Assembly (NCBI GenBank): GCA_949987565.1
Contig: OX465119.1
Coordinates: forward strand, 13,370,578-13,434,577
Reading direction: 5' to 3'
Source: Luidia sarsii
Lineage: Eukaryota; Echinodermata; Asteroidea; Paxillosida; Luidiidae
DNA length: 64,000 nt
Shown here: positions 1-13,134 of the stretch, piece after piece
How the letters are laid out: each line of letters begins with the position of its first letter
Position numbering within the stretch: the stretch's first letter is position 1
The notes under the pieces: model-generated
What the model saw: the letters and a program-made list of their open reading frames with translations, nothing else
Database searches by the model: none
What the model was told of the DNA's origin: nothing
Made by a program: the position numbers and the translations under genes

Positions 1-404
1 AAGTGAAACTTTCAATGACCTTTAAATTGGGATGAAAACAATATCAGCTTTCATGAATATAACTGAAGCATGAATATTCTCGTCCGGAATAATTAGATAC
101 AGTAATTGCACGCAGGTCATTTGAACTGGCAACTTGTGGTTCGAGTGTCAACACTTTCTGCATGAAACATTGAACAATCAAAAACCACTTTGATTGGGAA
201 GTGATGAGAACACATTCATTGGTTGGTCCTCGCAAAGCGTGTACCCACAAGTTCATTTGAATGAGGAGTCCTTGGAGGCGAAGCAAATCACCGAGGAATG
301 GTTTACTGCGCTCCAGACAGCCTGTGGGTTCCAAGTTGCAGTGTTTGCACAGTTCAGACGATTTGGGATTTTAAATGTAGTCCTATTCGCCTGGTGTTTT
401 TTTT
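1..404. other. No gene seen; distal MIB1 intron
   Basis: No exon, RNA gene or clear repeat recognised. Short open frames on both strands lack any recognisable motif. Confidence 0.5.
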
Positions 405-665
405 TTTGCTAGCCTACCGGGCTAGTAAATTGAGTTTTTTGCTAGCCTGCAGTAAGTTTGACTAGCCCTGTAAAATTAATATTGAATTTAAAACAAGGTT
501 TATCAGGTCAAGTAAAACAAATTATTAGTTTCTACTTTCTCACCCCCACCCGCCACATTTTTTGCCGCCACGCCGCTGTCTACTTTTTACTAGTCTGCCG
601 GGCTAGCAAAGTGGGCTGTTTTTACTAGACAATGACCGCCGGGCTAGTGCTAAGGTCGAGCCCTG
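405..665 (-). repeat. CTAG-rich dispersed repeat, copy 1
   Basis: Runs of GCTAGCC, GGGCTAGTAAA and CCGCCACGCCGCTGTCTAC; the same order is found at 36001-36252, 38203-38480 and 42690-43105. Ends match GGGCTCGACATAAGCACTAG when read on the minus strand. Confidence 0.8.
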
Positions 666-3477
666 AAGCGCTTCCCAAGATCCTTGCAGAAATTCGGCTA
701 AAACAGAGTCAAATTTGCTGGGCGTTTTTTTTTTCTTTTTTTTTTCTAGGAGTAATTAAAACAAAATTCCAATTGAGGATGCAAACATTTAAACCAATCT
801 GAGAGATGGAGGTTTGAACTACAGTTTTCAGTATAGCCACAAACAATTAAAGACTTTTGGGTGTAGAATTGTTCGCTTCTAAGTGAGAGGGTTTGTACTG
901 CAGTCTATGGGAGCTTGATTTTGTGATCTTCACACTGGCCTGGACTAAATAGCGCCCTCTTGTGTCCCTTTTTTTTTTAAACAGGACTTATCTTGGAGCA
1001 CATGCCTCTGGTTTATCTCTGGAGTTGCCCAGCCCTTAGGTTAGGGCTGGGGAAGAAGGTGGTCTTCCAAAAATTGTCAAACAATCTTTGCTGGAGAGCT
1101 AAAAGACATAATTATGTAACCTTTCTGACTGTCAGTATCCATCAGAAACGATGTCAGGATACTGTTGGGCCATGGGGGAGCTTTCGCTGCAACCGCAGGA
1201 AAAAAAAGGTTCGGAAATCGGACAAGAAACAGACGTCCAATCGAAAAAGGGTTTGAGAGAAGGCAAACATTTGGGAGCTCCTCCCGAAAAGAAATTGGTC
1301 CCTGGACAGTTTTTACTCTTCGCTTGCTTTTTCCTTTCCGTCTGTCCTGGGTTCAAACGTTGACAATTGAACCCAAGGAAACATTGATTCTTGGAGGAAA
1401 CAGAATGGGGGATCCAATTTCGGGTCGTTGTCAAGAAAATGCAGGCGCAGGAGACAAGCAACAGATTCCATCGCAGACCCCCCCCCCCCTACCAAGAATG
1501 AAAAAAAGAGGGAAATTATAAAAAAAAAAAAAATCCTTCATTTCACAACCTGGGTTCGGTCTGAAAGGGTTCTTTTTTCTGGATTTTCATTTCCCGTGGT
1601 GATAGAGGTGGGCTTTCAAGCTGGTTGTGAAGGAATGGATAATTTTTTTTTTTTTCCCAAGATGATTTGGGCGAAATTTGATCTTCAACATTCACGTCTA
1701 GATACCAAGGAATGGATCCTTTATTTGGTGGCCAGCTCCCTTTTCAGGGCAGGAAATCCAAACAGAAAACATCAATTTGTGCCATGGTAAATCATTTAAT
1801 TTGGGGAATTTTCAAAAGGGAAAGAGGGGGGGGATGGATGGATGGAGGAGGGATGGGAGAGAAATAGGCCTGAGATGCCATGGAACGATGGTTTCATAGA
1901 GGTGTTAGGAATACAATACTCAATTTTTTTGTGGGTGGTTGAGGGGATCTAGGTCGAATACAGACAATTGAGGTCGAGGGTCCAACGGCCAATTTTTTTT
2001 TGGGGGGGGGGGCAAAGAAAGATGAACTTGAGGTGTGTGATGGGTGGGGATGGGGATAGGGTTTTTTTTGCGCCCCCCCAAAAAAATGGGGATCGAGAAT
2101 GGAAGTGTGGTAAAGAAGCAACGATTCGGCCTCGGTTAAAGTAACCGAGAGGAAATTTAACTGGGCCATTTCCCCTGGAGTTAAAATGAGAAAAGGTGAC
2201 CATAGTCTTGGTTACTTTGACCAAAATAAGTCCAGTGGAAACGCGGCTATAGTGGGGGGGGGGGGGGGGGAGGCCCTGCATGGCTTTCAAGTTGACAGAT
2301 ATCCTGGAAAGAGGTGGCAGGTTAGGGTAGATAAATAGATAAATAGACGGATGACTAACTAGTCAGATGGGGGGAGATCGTGTGCCGATTGAGATCCAAA
2401 CTCCCATTCAAGGCTTCGCTGACGCTTGAATCGGGCAACACCTCTGCCCATCAATTACTACGGTTACACAGGGTCTTGAATAGGGAGGGGGTGTGACGGA
2501 CCATCCATTGGATGATGCTTTGGTTCCCGGCCACAAGGGAAAGGGTGGAAGGGGAAGGGGGGACGACAAGATCCAAAAAAAGGATGAGGGGCAGGAGGAG
2601 GAGGGGAACAACGAGGAGGAAGAGAAGCCATCAAACACAGGCTATGTGTCACTTGATCAATTGCAGACGGTTTTTTGGAGGGGTGTGTGTTCTTTTTTTC
2701 CAGAATTGGACTGAGAGAGAGACAGACAGATACGAGAGAACGAAGCACGAGAAGAGAGAGCGAGAGAGAGATTGCACAAATTCAATGGGCTCTAACTGTA
2801 GCAGCGTGTCTGGTTTCGGGCCACCATCCATATCGCTTTGCAGAGCTGGCTATTGTGGTGCCGGGAGCATGTCAGCAGCGCCAGTCTACACCCCATCCAT
2901 TTAGCCATTGTATTTCAATCTCCATTTTTCTCACAAAACAAATTCTCTGCCTCTTTTTTTTTTTTTTTTTTTTTTTTTGGGGGGGGGGAAGGGGTATTGG
3001 AAGGGGATATATTTATTTCCTCGTTTTTTTTTGTTTTCTTCTTCTATCTATCCCCCCTCCAGCCCTCATATTTTAGAGCTGATTTTGGACCAGGAAGGCC
3101 CTGCCGTCACTGTTTTCGGTTCTGGATTAGGCAGCACGATTGGATTTCAGTCAACATCCTTGTTCCCAGGCCCGCTTTCAAGGCTCGAGATTCAAGGTTG
3201 GGCTGGCTGGAGGGGGTGGGGGGGGGCTGTTCCGGTCACCAGAGTCCTTCTCTCTCCCCTAAGGCCCAGCCCCAAAAGGACCATCTCCTTCCTGGTTGTC
3301 TCTCTTTCCTTTCTTTCATTGGCCAGACCTCCTCCCCGGCTCGGCTCGGAAAGTTCTGCCTCTCCCTCACCCTCTCTCTCTCCCTCCCTTGAGTGCCATT
3401 TTGTATTAACTTAGGTTTTGCGTGTGTGTTATTGTTAAAGTGATACAAAAAATGTTCCAAACTGCTTACTGACTATA
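666..3477. other. No gene seen; low-complexity intron sequence
   Basis: Contains homopolymer T, A, C and G runs (for example 2957-2978 T followed by G, and 2252-2270 G) and a GA-rich stretch near 2710-2780. A fragment at 1127-1190 resembles the 119-bp satellite unit of 49655-50110. No coding evidence. Confidence 0.5.
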
Positions 3478-3618
3478 ATTACCAAAATGCAAATCTTAAA
3501 ATTTAGTGGGCCTGACGTTTCGATCCTAGCAGGACCTTTCTCAAAGGCCTTTGAGAAAGGTCCTGCTAGGATCGAAACGTCAGGCCCACTAAATTTTAAG
3601 ACTTGCATTTTGGTAATT
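3478..3618. repeat. Tail-to-tail inverted pair of Penelope-like element ends (hammerhead-like)
   Basis: Two ~65-bp copies of the same end meet head-on at AAAGGCCTTT and form a near-perfect palindrome. Each arm holds the hammerhead-like block described under findings, plus the flank CCCACTAAATTTTAAG and CATTTTGGTAAT. Confidence 0.85.
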
Positions 3619-3644
3619 ATATACAGTTTAAATATAAGTGTACT

Positions 3645-4022
3645 GGGCATAGAATCCCTTGGTCACCGTAGTAATGCTGTCCGGCTTAGCAGTGAGAAAA
3701 TGTGCATGAAGCGTCTTCGGACTATTCAACCACATGGTCTCAACATCCAGGAGGGTAATGACTAACACCATGCAACTTTCTGATAATCCTTCTTTTGTGT
3801 TCACTCCTCTTTCCCCCTCTTCTCACTAATCCCTACCCTACTCCTTACCCTTCCCTTTGATCTCACCCTACCAGCTTTCCTCTTTGTCCTTTGTTTCTCA
3901 TCCATGCCATATTCACTCTCTTCCCCCTTCTTTTGTGTACATGTATCTGTTTTGTCCTTGTCACTCTGCCTTTGAGAAACGTCCTGCTAGGATTGAAACA
4001 TCAGGCCCACTCAATTTTGGGG
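3645..4022 (+). mobile_element. 5'-truncated Penelope-like retroelement, 3' end
   Basis: Begins in a short reading frame ending [17 protein letters not shown] with a stop at 3764. That is the C-terminal end of a GIY-YIG-type Penelope-like protein (W/M-KRL-T--P-GLN style). A pyrimidine-rich 3' region follows, then the hammerhead-like end at 3968-4010. Further copies at 12090-12362, 19773-20145 and 47948-48302 (minus). Confidence 0.75.
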
Positions 4023-4605
4023 TTTAAATATGTACACGTGTAGTACTCACAAACTGAATATCACTACAGTATGTACAATTCATTGTGCAGTATCGAAAAA
4101 AATGTAAAATGTATTTTATGTATTCTATGTACCGGTATTCTAACTCTTTGCATTTGTCAACTGGCCATTGCTTTCATGTTCATTTTGGGTTTTTTGGGTC
4201 CAGCATGATTTTGATCCAGAGAGTGGTAAGTTTCAAAGACAAAAAAATTAAGTGGCCAGTCAAAGAAGGAAGATGGACCACCTCACTATTGAAGATGCAG
4301 CGGAAACACGAATAATGAAAGAAAGGAGCAATTAAATTTACTTCAACCAAGGAACGCAACAAGCACTCTGCAAACAAAGACGATTCTTTTTGGGGTGGGG
4401 ATAATACTGTTATAAACATACGGTACATCTGTAACTGTAAATTCTGTAAATTCTGTAAATTACTTCTTTAACCGACCGGGCATTGTCACTTCAGTTTTGA
4501 TGATTTTTGGTGATTAAAAGACTTCTCTCAATAGACTTGCTGACTTTGCATTTGTTCTTCCTGTTTCTTTGCGTCTGCCCTACCCTTGTTCATTTGGGAA
4601 CTGGA

Positions 4606-4856
4606 GTGGATTTCACAAAGCCTTACGATGTATCGTACGGTAACTCAACGAAGTTTTTTTGCCCTTGCTCGACGCGATAAACGCTTTAGTGTTTATCGGA
4701 TCGAGGCAGGGGCAAAAAACCTCATTGAATTACATTCTCCTCGGTATCGTAACTCACAGATAACCCATCGTACGTTGGGACAGGCCGTATGGTTTCTGTG
4801 CATCGCTCATCGTCCTGCAATTGATCGTAAGTTACGGTGGGTTTTGTGAAATCGAC
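4606..4856. mobile_element. MITE with TTTCACAAAGCCTTACGA ends and an internal palindrome
   Basis: Begins GGATTTCACAAAGCCTTACG and ends in the complement (GTTTTGTGAAATC). The middle is a second palindrome around TGCCCTTGCTCGACG and CGAGG...GGGGCAAAAAACCTC, the fold also seen at 44555-44652. Related ends at 27035-27172, 45035-45140 and 60133-60170. Confidence 0.7.
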
Positions 4857-6180
4857 TGCAGGGCACGTTACAATATGAAGGACTGTTGCTCCTTGCTCGG
4901 GCTTGGAATTAACTATAAAGTTGACGGGGGGGATTCAATCTGTTAAAATATGACAAGTATTCGCATCGGCACTAGTAAGAAGTGGGGTGTTTATAATCTG
5001 ACAGCATTGCCTTCAGAACTTGGATGAAAATACGTCAAATGCACTCACTAGGCTATGCAGAACGAACTTCACTATGGCAAAGAAACATCACTATGGCTAG
5101 CATTATCACGAAGAAACTAGAATCGGTGTCTTGTCTGTCTAAGACAGAACAAATGGGGAGGGGTTGTGTGTGATTTTATCCGCATGTTAATATTAGTTTA
5201 TAATGGAGTTTGAACATTTGCACCCTTTAAAGCGCTGTCACGTGACACATGATAACGTAATATTAGCGTCGCTGTGCGCGGCACTAACAGACCTCAGGGA
5301 CAATGTTTCGACCAAGTTTGGTTAAAAACGGTCTTTCCATATTGCTAAAAAAAACTGATTAGAATGCACCCGTGTTTTGTCTACGGGATTTTGGGGCCGA
5401 AGAAGAAGAAGAAAAATGAAAAAAAAAAAATCAGAACAAAAAGTATGCCTTTTCCGTTGAGGTGGAAAAGCCAAAAAAAGGCCAAGCCAAAGGTTTCCAG
5501 AAGGGCCCACTTCCTGGAGGGGAAATCATCACGGAATAACTTCAACACGGAACTTCAAAAGCGGGGCTCCAAATGCCAGAAACAAAAACAAACAAAAACA
5601 GAAGAAGCTTCAATCACAAGGAGTCGTTACCATGACGACTGGTCAGCGTTTTGAGCCCCCAGAAAAAAGCAGAAGCTGGGATAAAGAGGCAAACATATGA
5701 AGCCGACAATAAGGTCCGCTATGCTCCATGGACAAAAGCACACTGCCGCCATTTCACAGGACAACTGGGAGGTGATTCAGGGAAACACCGATTATGTACC
5801 TACAAGTGAAAGACCATGAGGAAGGGCAATGTCTTCATACAGTGCACGCAAGACTTCTAACAATCTAATCCAATGCACACTGAGGACAGATGGCTTCAAG
5901 CCCAAAGGAGACAAAACGAACTACGAATGTGCGAATAAGGATCACCGTAGGTTCCGTGCACCAGACTACACTGACCGCACTACACATCCCACAGTCTGGC
6001 AACAGCCTCCGCAGCAGTCCACATGTGCAAAATACAGACTGCTTGCTAACGCCCAGACAATCCGTTAATTATAGCCGAGTGTTCAGATAAATGTTTGACG
6101 GAAACTGTTCACATCACACCAAAGAGGGAGCAATATTGGTACGATGTCGCAACAACTCATCTTCGATGATGTTTCAAAAG
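4857..6180. other. No gene seen
   Basis: Unique-looking intron sequence with an A-rich patch at 5395-5600. Open frames here have no recognisable domains. Confidence 0.5.
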
Positions 6181-6950
6181 CTGACTGCAGACACACATCT
6201 ACATCCTATAAAATATGGAAATGTTTAAAGACTTTGGCTATGGCTTCAAATCACACACATCTCTATGGAAGAGGCTAGTTATCGGGTATACCCATTGACC
6301 TGTGTGTTGATACATGTACATATGGAAAGACTTCGGCTGTGGCTTCAAATTACACACATCTCTATGTGAGAGGCTAGTTATCAGGTATACCCATTGACCT
6401 GTGTGTTGATACATGTACATATGGAAAGACTTCGGCTGTGGCTTCAAATTACACACATCTCTATGTGAGAGGCTAGTTATCAGGTACACCCATTGACCTG
6501 TGTGTTGATACATGTACATGTGGAAAGACTTCGGCTGTGGCTTCAAATTACACACATCTCTATGTGAGAGGCTAGTTATCAGGTATACCCATTGACCTGT
6601 GTGTTTATACATGTACATATGGAAAGACTTCGGCTATGGCTTCAAATTACACACACTTCACACACAAGAGGCTAGTAACCGGCTGTAGCTAATTCCCAAA
6701 TACCACAGTGTTATTCATAGAATACATATCTAGCACTGTTTGAAGACTTCATGGCTATGGCTTCAAATAACACACAAGTCAATGGAAGATAAGAGGCTAA
6801 CTACCAGCTACAGCCAATTCCCATAGGCTTTTGTGCAGCCATGGTGGAACACTTCGGCCATGGCTTAAAATTACCCACGTGTATAGGGAAGAGGCTAACT
6901 ACACTGTGCATAATTATACCGGCTACAGCCAGTGCCCATAGACTTGTGCG
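6181..6950. repeat. 99-bp minisatellite
   Basis: Unit with GGAAAGACTTCGGCTGTGGC and ACCCATTGACCTGTGTGTTG repeats every 99 bp from about 6321; flanking units decay. Because 99 is a multiple of three, a 126-codon frame stays open on the minus strand, which is not evidence of a gene. Confidence 0.85.
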
Positions 6951-7133
6951 TTATAACGAGCCATACATGTAAGCCATTGCCGATATATCCAGACGCAACC
7001 TATTAGAAAACCACATGCAGAGAATGTAGGCGTAGCACGCTGCAGTGCAGAATTTCCGATGCAAGATCTAGAGGGGGGGAGGGAACAAAAGTGGGAAAAA
7101 TAATAGGAAATTTGAGCCAAAATTGGAGCCTAC

Positions 7134-7285
7134 CTTGGGTTGCCTCTCAGCGCTGCGTGGTGGAGGGCGTTGAACCCGTTGTTGTTGGTGACGCAAATGT
7201 CGGCGTTGTTGTCCAAAAGCAGCGAGAGAATGTCGTCGCGCTTTTTGCTGATGGCGTCGTGCAGCGCCGTGTCGCCCTCCGAATC
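7134..7285 (-). CDS. MIB1: MIB1 exon 12: ankyrin repeats, last exon seen in the window
   Basis: Encodes [20 protein letters not shown] then [20 protein letters not shown] and [10 protein letters not shown], matching the MIB1 segment directly after exon 11. Acceptor CTGCTAG, donor CCCAAG before GTAGGC, exit phase 2. A 15.6-kb intron separates it from exon 11. Nothing resembling the following ankyrin block or the three RING fingers is visible between 1 and 7133. Confidence 0.93.
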
Positions 7286-10200
7286 CTAGCAGCAGAAACC
7301 AAACAAAAAGGTCGCACAAAAATCAGTCGTTTTTTCCATTTTTCTTTAAACATCTCTCTCTCTCAGCTTCCCATCGAAGGACATTATAACTGTCAGAAAT
7401 AGAAGTTTGAGTTGATGCAGAAAACTGTTGCAAACTGCTCACTGACTAAAATGACCTGCAATGAATAAATCTGAAAAGTTGGAGGGCCTGACTTTTCGAT
7501 CCGAGCAGGACCTTTCTCATAGGGAAAGCCTTTGCCTTTTCCTTTGGAAATGATCCTGCTAGGATCAAAGCATCAGGCCCTCGAATAGAAGTCTGGGATG
7601 CTCACACTATTGCTCAAGTTGCAGGGCACCACCATTTTTGGACAAGGTCCTGGTCCAGTCAAAGTTTTCTTTGCTAATTTTTTTTTTCAATTTGTTCGAA
7701 AGTTCCCAGTCAGTTTTTCCTTTGTTTGTTTGACTTGAATTGAAAAAAAGCTGCATCCACTTTGTGCGATCCCCGAGCTGCTGTAGCCAGGTTTACAACA
7801 ATTGGTTGTTTGCATCAGAATGAAAGCAGGGGGTGTGATCCCTGGAGATATACGGCAGTTAATGGTTGAACTGCTTCTGACTGGTGCCCCCACCCAGGCA
7901 AAGACTAGTTGACCATTTGGGAAGGCCACCGTCTAAGGGCTGAACAACTCAGATGGTAATAGTACTGGAAGGCAAAAACAGAGGTCTCTGGGTCAAATCC
8001 TGGTCCAGTCAAAGTCTTCTTCGACCATTTTTTCCCCTTCAAAACTAAAGGCAAACAAGCAATGGAAAACCTGACTGGGAACTTTTGAACAAATTGAAAA
8101 ATTGGCAACGAAAATGTGGACTGGACCGGGACTTGAACCCAAGACCTCTGGACCAACGTACCAGTGCGCTTCCATCTGAGCTATCCAGCCCTTAGAAGGT
8201 AACCTTCCCAAATAGTCAACTCTTCTTTTTTTTTATCAATTTGTTCAAAAGTTCCTAGTTAGCTTTTCATTGATTTGTTGGAATTGTTTGTGAAAAAAAG
8301 TCTCTAAACTCTAACAAAAGTCACGGCTGAAAAAGCTGCCGCTGCTAGCTGGGTGTTCAGATGTCAATGTGGGAAAATGCTTTGGGTTCAAGAGACATAA
8401 TACAGGGGGGAAAAAAAACACATTAAGCTCACCAAACAAAAACCAAAATGAACTTCCATGTGGAAAAGTCACAATAACTGAGGTTTGTAACTCCCTACCA
8501 GCAGTTCACAGTTGTTCTTTGCCAAAAGAGGGCGCTGTTCATGCAGTTTACCTTCATTTTTTTTTTCAGACGCACCGCATGAGACATGAATACAAAGTCT
8601 GAGTTATGAAAGATGACAAACGACCTTCCAATTTCTTTTGTCAAAGTACTTATTGCAGAGACCCGGTGAAGCACAACGATTGTTTTTTAAAATTGATGGA
8701 GACAAGTCCAGTGCTTTTCGTGAATAAGGAAGTTTTTCTAAACGCTGACAAAGGAGCATAGTGGTTTGCTTGTGGGAAGGCTGCCCCATAATGTACAGAA
8801 AAAACAGCTCTTCCACAGTTGGGAGAAAAAAGGTAACCCACGATAAGCATCCCCCAAAAGAAAATAATACTGTGAATAATACAGACATTTAGATGCCCCT
8901 TAAAGGGTACATGTACCTGAAATAGAAAATTCTAATATCAAGAAAACTAGTGTAAGACTTAATAAAGGCAAAACTAGTTCACAAACTCAACACTTTTAAT
9001 GTCTACCCCCTAAATAGCGACCGTAAAAGGAAAACAAAATCCAGGTGATGACGTCATCGGCAGTGCAATGTTGCATGATCGACTGCACACACACACGTAT
9101 AGTAGTATACGCGCGCGTACGCGCGTCCACAAGAAAAACAAGGCACACACGTAGCAATGTTTCGGGTTGAAAAATGGGGGGCAGTTTTCTGTTGAGAATC
9201 TTGCTGTTTTCTCAAAAATATGATGACTATATTTATAAAACAAACTGACACATGGAAGTTCATACCCTCTCTGATCGATTACACATCATATGTGACCCGG
9301 CACAGCATAATGAGGAATAACCCCACTTTTGAGATTTTGAGATTTTCTAATGATGTGAAAGAGCATACCATTAGCTTTCAAATGATATCAAAATATAATA
9401 TCCTCTAATATTTCAAATTTCGGAAAATACAAAAAAAAAATTTTTTATTTGTAATTGAATTGTGAAGATACTTTAACTTTAGGCGTTGTTTACTCAAAAA
9501 GTGTTTTGGTGGGATAATTCTCATGTCGTTGTGCCGGGTCACATATTCCTTTTTATTTCCGGTACCCTTTAAGCCGGTTACCAGCTTGGAAAAGATTGCT
9601 AAGCGATGATGTAGTCGTCAAGCAATGATGCCACTGCCTAGTTTGTGTCTAGGGGTCCCGGAGCAGGCTGTAATGTGTGACGTGGAGTCAGAACGAAGAC
9701 GTCTTGAGGATGGAAGCAGCCGAGATAGCGGACTATTATTTGGGGAAGGCCTTCGCCTAAGGGCTGGATAGCTCAGGTGGTCAAAGTACTGGGGTGGGTT
9801 ACACAACTTACTATGGATAAACCATAGTAAGTTGTGATATACAAAAATGTTGCAAACTGCTTACTGACTAAAATTACCAAAATGTAAATCTTAAACCAAA
9901 ATGTAAATCACTCTGCCTTTGAGAAAGGTCCTGCTAGGATCGAAACGTCAGGCCCACAGTAAGTTGTGTTGTAAGTTACTGTTTGCAACAGATTTTTTCA
10001 TTAACGATCGTAAGTTACGACGAGTTTGGTGAAATCCATCACTGGTACATGTACGTGTTAAAGCCCCTACACAACATTGGTCGAGGTCAAAGAATAGCAT
10101 CCATACGTTGTCTGATCCAACATATGCATGGAATAGCACACCTGTGAAAAATTTCAGCTCAATCCGCCAACCGAGTATCGAGAAAATCGTGAAAACCGCT

Positions 10201-13099
10201 TCATTTGTTTGGTGAAAAAGCAACATTTTAGGCAGAAATATTTCAGTGAGAGGTTTCTACCATGACCATCTTCAAACTGTATAAGTTTCTTGTCAATCTG
10301 TGAACATTTCTGTTTTTCGATCTTACAGTTCCAATGATGTGTAGGGGCTTTAAACACAAGGTATCAGGTTCAAATCCCCGTCCGGGCAACTTTTCTCTGC
10401 AATTGTCAGAAAACTGTTGATGAGTTCCTCATCAGTGTTCCTTTCTCTTGCTTGTTTGAAAGTGAGCAGAAAAACAAACCCATGCTCATAGTTGTGGCAT
10501 GGGTCCTTTCACCGTGCCACGGATCTTAAAAAAGAAAAATTGCAGCCGATATTTTCTCAAGCTCTGCAAAGTAGGGGAAGATGTCCAGACGATTAGACCC
10601 AAGGTCTATTCATCTTGCTCATCCGGCCCGCTGCGGACAGATTGCAACTATTTGGCCCCTTACCAACCTCTCTCTCCCCCCCCCCCCCCACAAAAAAACA
10701 ACAACCCAAAATGAAAATAAGCAACCAACTTCTCGTGTGCCTGTTGCCAAAAGTGTTGGCCATCACGTCGCGCCGCGCGAATGTCTGACCTTTTCAGAGC
10801 GACTACCTAGGGGTCTGTCCGATCCTGTCCGGGCACGTCTGCAAGAGTGGAGGAAGGGGGCGGGCGATGGAGGGGTGGGGGCGGGCTGTGGTGGGCATGG
10901 GGGTTTGGGGGTCTAGGGACGGGATAGGGTGGGAGGGGGAAAGGGATTGCTGCAGCTGGTCTAAGGTGAGGGTGGGGTGGAATTGGATGGAGTGGGTGGG
11001 GTGGGGTGGGGTGGGGTGGGGTAGAGTGGAATGGGGTAGAGTGGGATGGAGTGGGGTAGAGTGGGATGGAGTGGGGTGGGATGGAATGGTATGGAGTGTG
11101 ATGGGGCGGGCTGGGGTGGGCTGGGGTGGGCTGGGGTGGGCTGGGGTGGGGTTGGGTCTTCATATCTAGATAGAAAATCTATAATTATACAATTTAGAGC
11201 TCCAAATTGAAACTTTCAACCCTTTCAAAATCAAAATACCACACCTGTTTTCAACTCCCTGAATGTTGAGTCTATTTTTCATAATCAAGTTTAATTCACG
11301 GCTACTGTCAATGCCATCGGCAAGGTAGTCAGTGAGACAAGCAGGCGGCATTTGGAATGCAGACTGTCAGCTCTACTACACAGAAGCATTGATCTTTGCA
11401 GTCTGGCACCCCGACTCCCCCCCCCAAAAAAAATCAACCCATACTTAGCTGTTCACACATACATGTACATGTACATGTATGTAAGGTTTGAATGCAGTGG
11501 AGTAACTTGTGTCCAAAACCAGGTTTTTTTTGGTCTGATTGTCCACTTACTTGAAATGAAAGACTTCTAATGACTTAGAAATGAAAAGCAATGATCAACT
11601 GAGGAAGGAAAAAAAATCAACAAATAAAAAAAACAAAAAACAAAAACAACAGTTGCCAACTTTCAGGAATCCAAATAATTTGCCATTAACATCTTTTTCT
11701 TGAATCGGTCTCAGAAGCAGATATGTGACCCGGCACAGCGACATGAGGAATATCCCACCAAAACACTTTTCGAGTAAACAACGCCTGAAGTCAAAGTATC
11801 TTCTCAATTCGATAAAAAAAAAGTCAATACCCGTATTTTTTTTTTGTGGTATTTTCGGAAAGTTAATGTATTGGAGGATATTATGTCCAAAGGATTTTTC
11901 CGAAATCCGTCTCTAAATGTTGAAAAAAAAACAAGGATTTCGGGGGAGTGTTTGTGTACTGTTTTCATGAAAATGTAAAGTTCCTGCCTCTTTGAATGGC
12001 CGCTTTGTAGGCGCTCCAAGGTTTCAAACACCAGGTTCCCTCTTGATTGGGTTTGTTTCAATTCAACCTTAGCTGGACCTTCTGCAGTTGTTAGAGAGTT
12101 ATGTTTCCACCTCTTCTCACTATTCCCTACCCTACTCCTTGCCCTTCTCTTTGATCTTTCCCCCTCTTCTCACTAATCCCTACCCTACTCCTTGCCCTTC
12201 CCTTTGACCTCTCCCAACCAGTTTCACTCTTTGTCCTCTGTTTCTCAGCCGTGTCCTATTCACTCTCTCCCCCTTCCTTCGTGTATCTGTTTTGTCCTTG
12301 TCACTCTGCCTTTGAGAAAGGTCCTGCTAGGATCGAAACGTCAGGCCCACTAAATTTTAAGAGATTTATGTTGTTAGAGAGTGCTTGATGTTTCCATCCC
12401 ATCCGGGCACTTCCATTGTCAGAGCCACAAAGGCACGAGAGACCCGAACTGGCTTCAAATTCCTAAGAGCCTGCTGGACAATGGCAGTGAGCGGATTTAA
12501 AAACCTGCTAAGCTGGCTTCTGCAGAGGTCAGGCCAAGGGGGTTGTTGCTGCCGGGTTCTTGACTTTTTAAGAGAGAGGGAGAGAAAGAGCCCGACTCGG
12601 TTGGACTATCAGTTGGAAGGCACAGCAGAGGAGAAGTGATCGGAATACAGGCTATGCCTGGAATGCATCATTACCTGTTCAGTATCGTCAAAGAGTTGGG
12701 GGGGGGGGCAGGGAGGAGGGTAGGTTGGGTTGGGGGTAGGTAGGCACGGGGGTTGAGTGGTTGGTGGTGTGGGGAGAGAGACTGACTGCGAGATAGAGTG
12801 AGGCAGCACGAGACAGAGAGATGAGACAGAGAGAGACAGAGCGAGAAAGAGAGAGACAGGGAGACAGAGCAAGACAGAGACAGGGAGAGGCAGAGCGAGA
12901 CAGAGACACACAGAGACAGAGAGACACACAGAGAGAGACAGAGAAACAGGGAGAGACCGAGAGACAGAGAGAGAGAGACAGAGAGACACACAAAGAGAGA
13001 CAGAGAGACAGAGAGAGCCAGAGAGAGACAGAGAGACACAGAGAGAGAGACAGAGAGACAGAGAGAGCCAGAGAGAGACAGAGAGAGACATAGAGAGAC

Positions 13100-13134
<35 letters not shown>

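Noticed and set aside
2838..3414. 184- and 168-codon plus-strand frames
   Set aside because: They run through homopolymer T/G tracts and shift composition with them; no domain, no exon-like boundaries.
6238..6618. 126-codon repeat protein with HTGQWVYLITSLSHRDVCNL units
   Set aside because: The 99-bp satellite is a multiple of three, so any stop-free frame stays open; units at the edges decay without codon bias.
1..7133. MIB1 C-terminal ankyrin and RING exons
   Set aside because: Looked for Cys-rich RING motifs and the expected ankyrin block on the minus strand and saw none; presumed to lie outside the window.
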